Assembly: GCA_047602055.1 (NCBI GenBank)
Contig: JASGIG010000001.1
Span: 806,001-870,000 of the forward strand
Length of the DNA: 64,000 nucleotides
Direction of reading: 5' to 3'
Source: JAODBQ01 sp047602055
GTDB lineage: Bacteria > Actinomycetota > Acidimicrobiia > Acidimicrobiales > Ilumatobacteraceae
Positions 63,990 to 64,000 of the stretch are shown here, in pieces (position 1 is the stretch's first letter; each line of letters starts with the position of its first letter). Position numbers and translations under genes: made by a program. Below the pieces are notes generated by a model. It did no database searches, was not told the origin of the DNA, and saw only the letters and a program-made list of their open reading frames with translations.

Positions 63990-64000
63990 CGGCTTCGTCG

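Overview
The window is GC-rich DNA (about 70%) with actinobacterial traits: many GTG starts, ATGA or GTGA gene overlaps, a MobF relaxase paired with an SCO6880/VirB4/TraD-type transfer module, and an ECF sigma/anti-sigma pair. A non-Streptomyces actinomycete, possibly of the Acidimicrobiia, would fit, but the sequence alone does not fix the taxon.

Bases 1-11370 look chromosomal. They hold the end of a urea carboxylase and an overlapping allophanate hydrolase (urea degradation), a membrane-anchored protein, an ABC exporter with a MarR regulator, a cysteine hydrolase, an alpha/beta hydrolase preceded by four spaced palindromes, and a C40-like peptidase. At 11374-11415 lies only the 3' part of a tRNA-Ile(GAU), followed at once by a tyrosine integrase. 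This reads as the left junction of an integrative conjugative element (ICE) that continues past the right edge of the window.

The ICE cargo from 12.7 to 25 kb is defence-like and damaged. It has an XRE regulator, a fused GmrSD-type DUF262/DUF1524 protein, and a C5-methyltransferase with a Vsr nuclease and a GIY-YIG-type protein. Two identical IS256-family copies (1389 bp each, exact 8-bp target duplications) split a putative cysteine peptidase gene and the restriction endonuclease gene. From 25 to 32 kb a run of small plasmid-type genes (ParB-like, DUF932, SSB-like and unknowns) is punctuated by six copies of a structured, covarying leader RNA, which is the most unusual feature here. The MobF relaxase follows (32.2-36.2 kb), facing a minus-strand operon (40.6-36.3 kb) that includes an ArdC-like 808-residue protein. 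The two transcription units share 12-bp iterons 15-16 nt ahead of their first start codons.

From 40.8 to 55.8 kb come a HEPN/AbiU2-like protein, transposase remnants, a 2.4-kilo-residue secreted RHS toxin with a small EF-Tu-domain-2-like partner, an ECF sigma/anti-sigma/secreted inhibitor operon, a decayed nucleotidyltransferase and a third, diverged IS256 copy. From 64 back to 56 kb a minus-strand operon encodes conjugation and replication functions: SCO6880-like protein, VirB4-like ATPase, primase, SSB and coupling protein.

At least a dozen genes, including core transfer genes, are broken by single indels in GC-rich runs, with conserved sequence continuing in the next frame. This suggests sequencing indels as much as real decay, and reconstructed extents are given for those genes.
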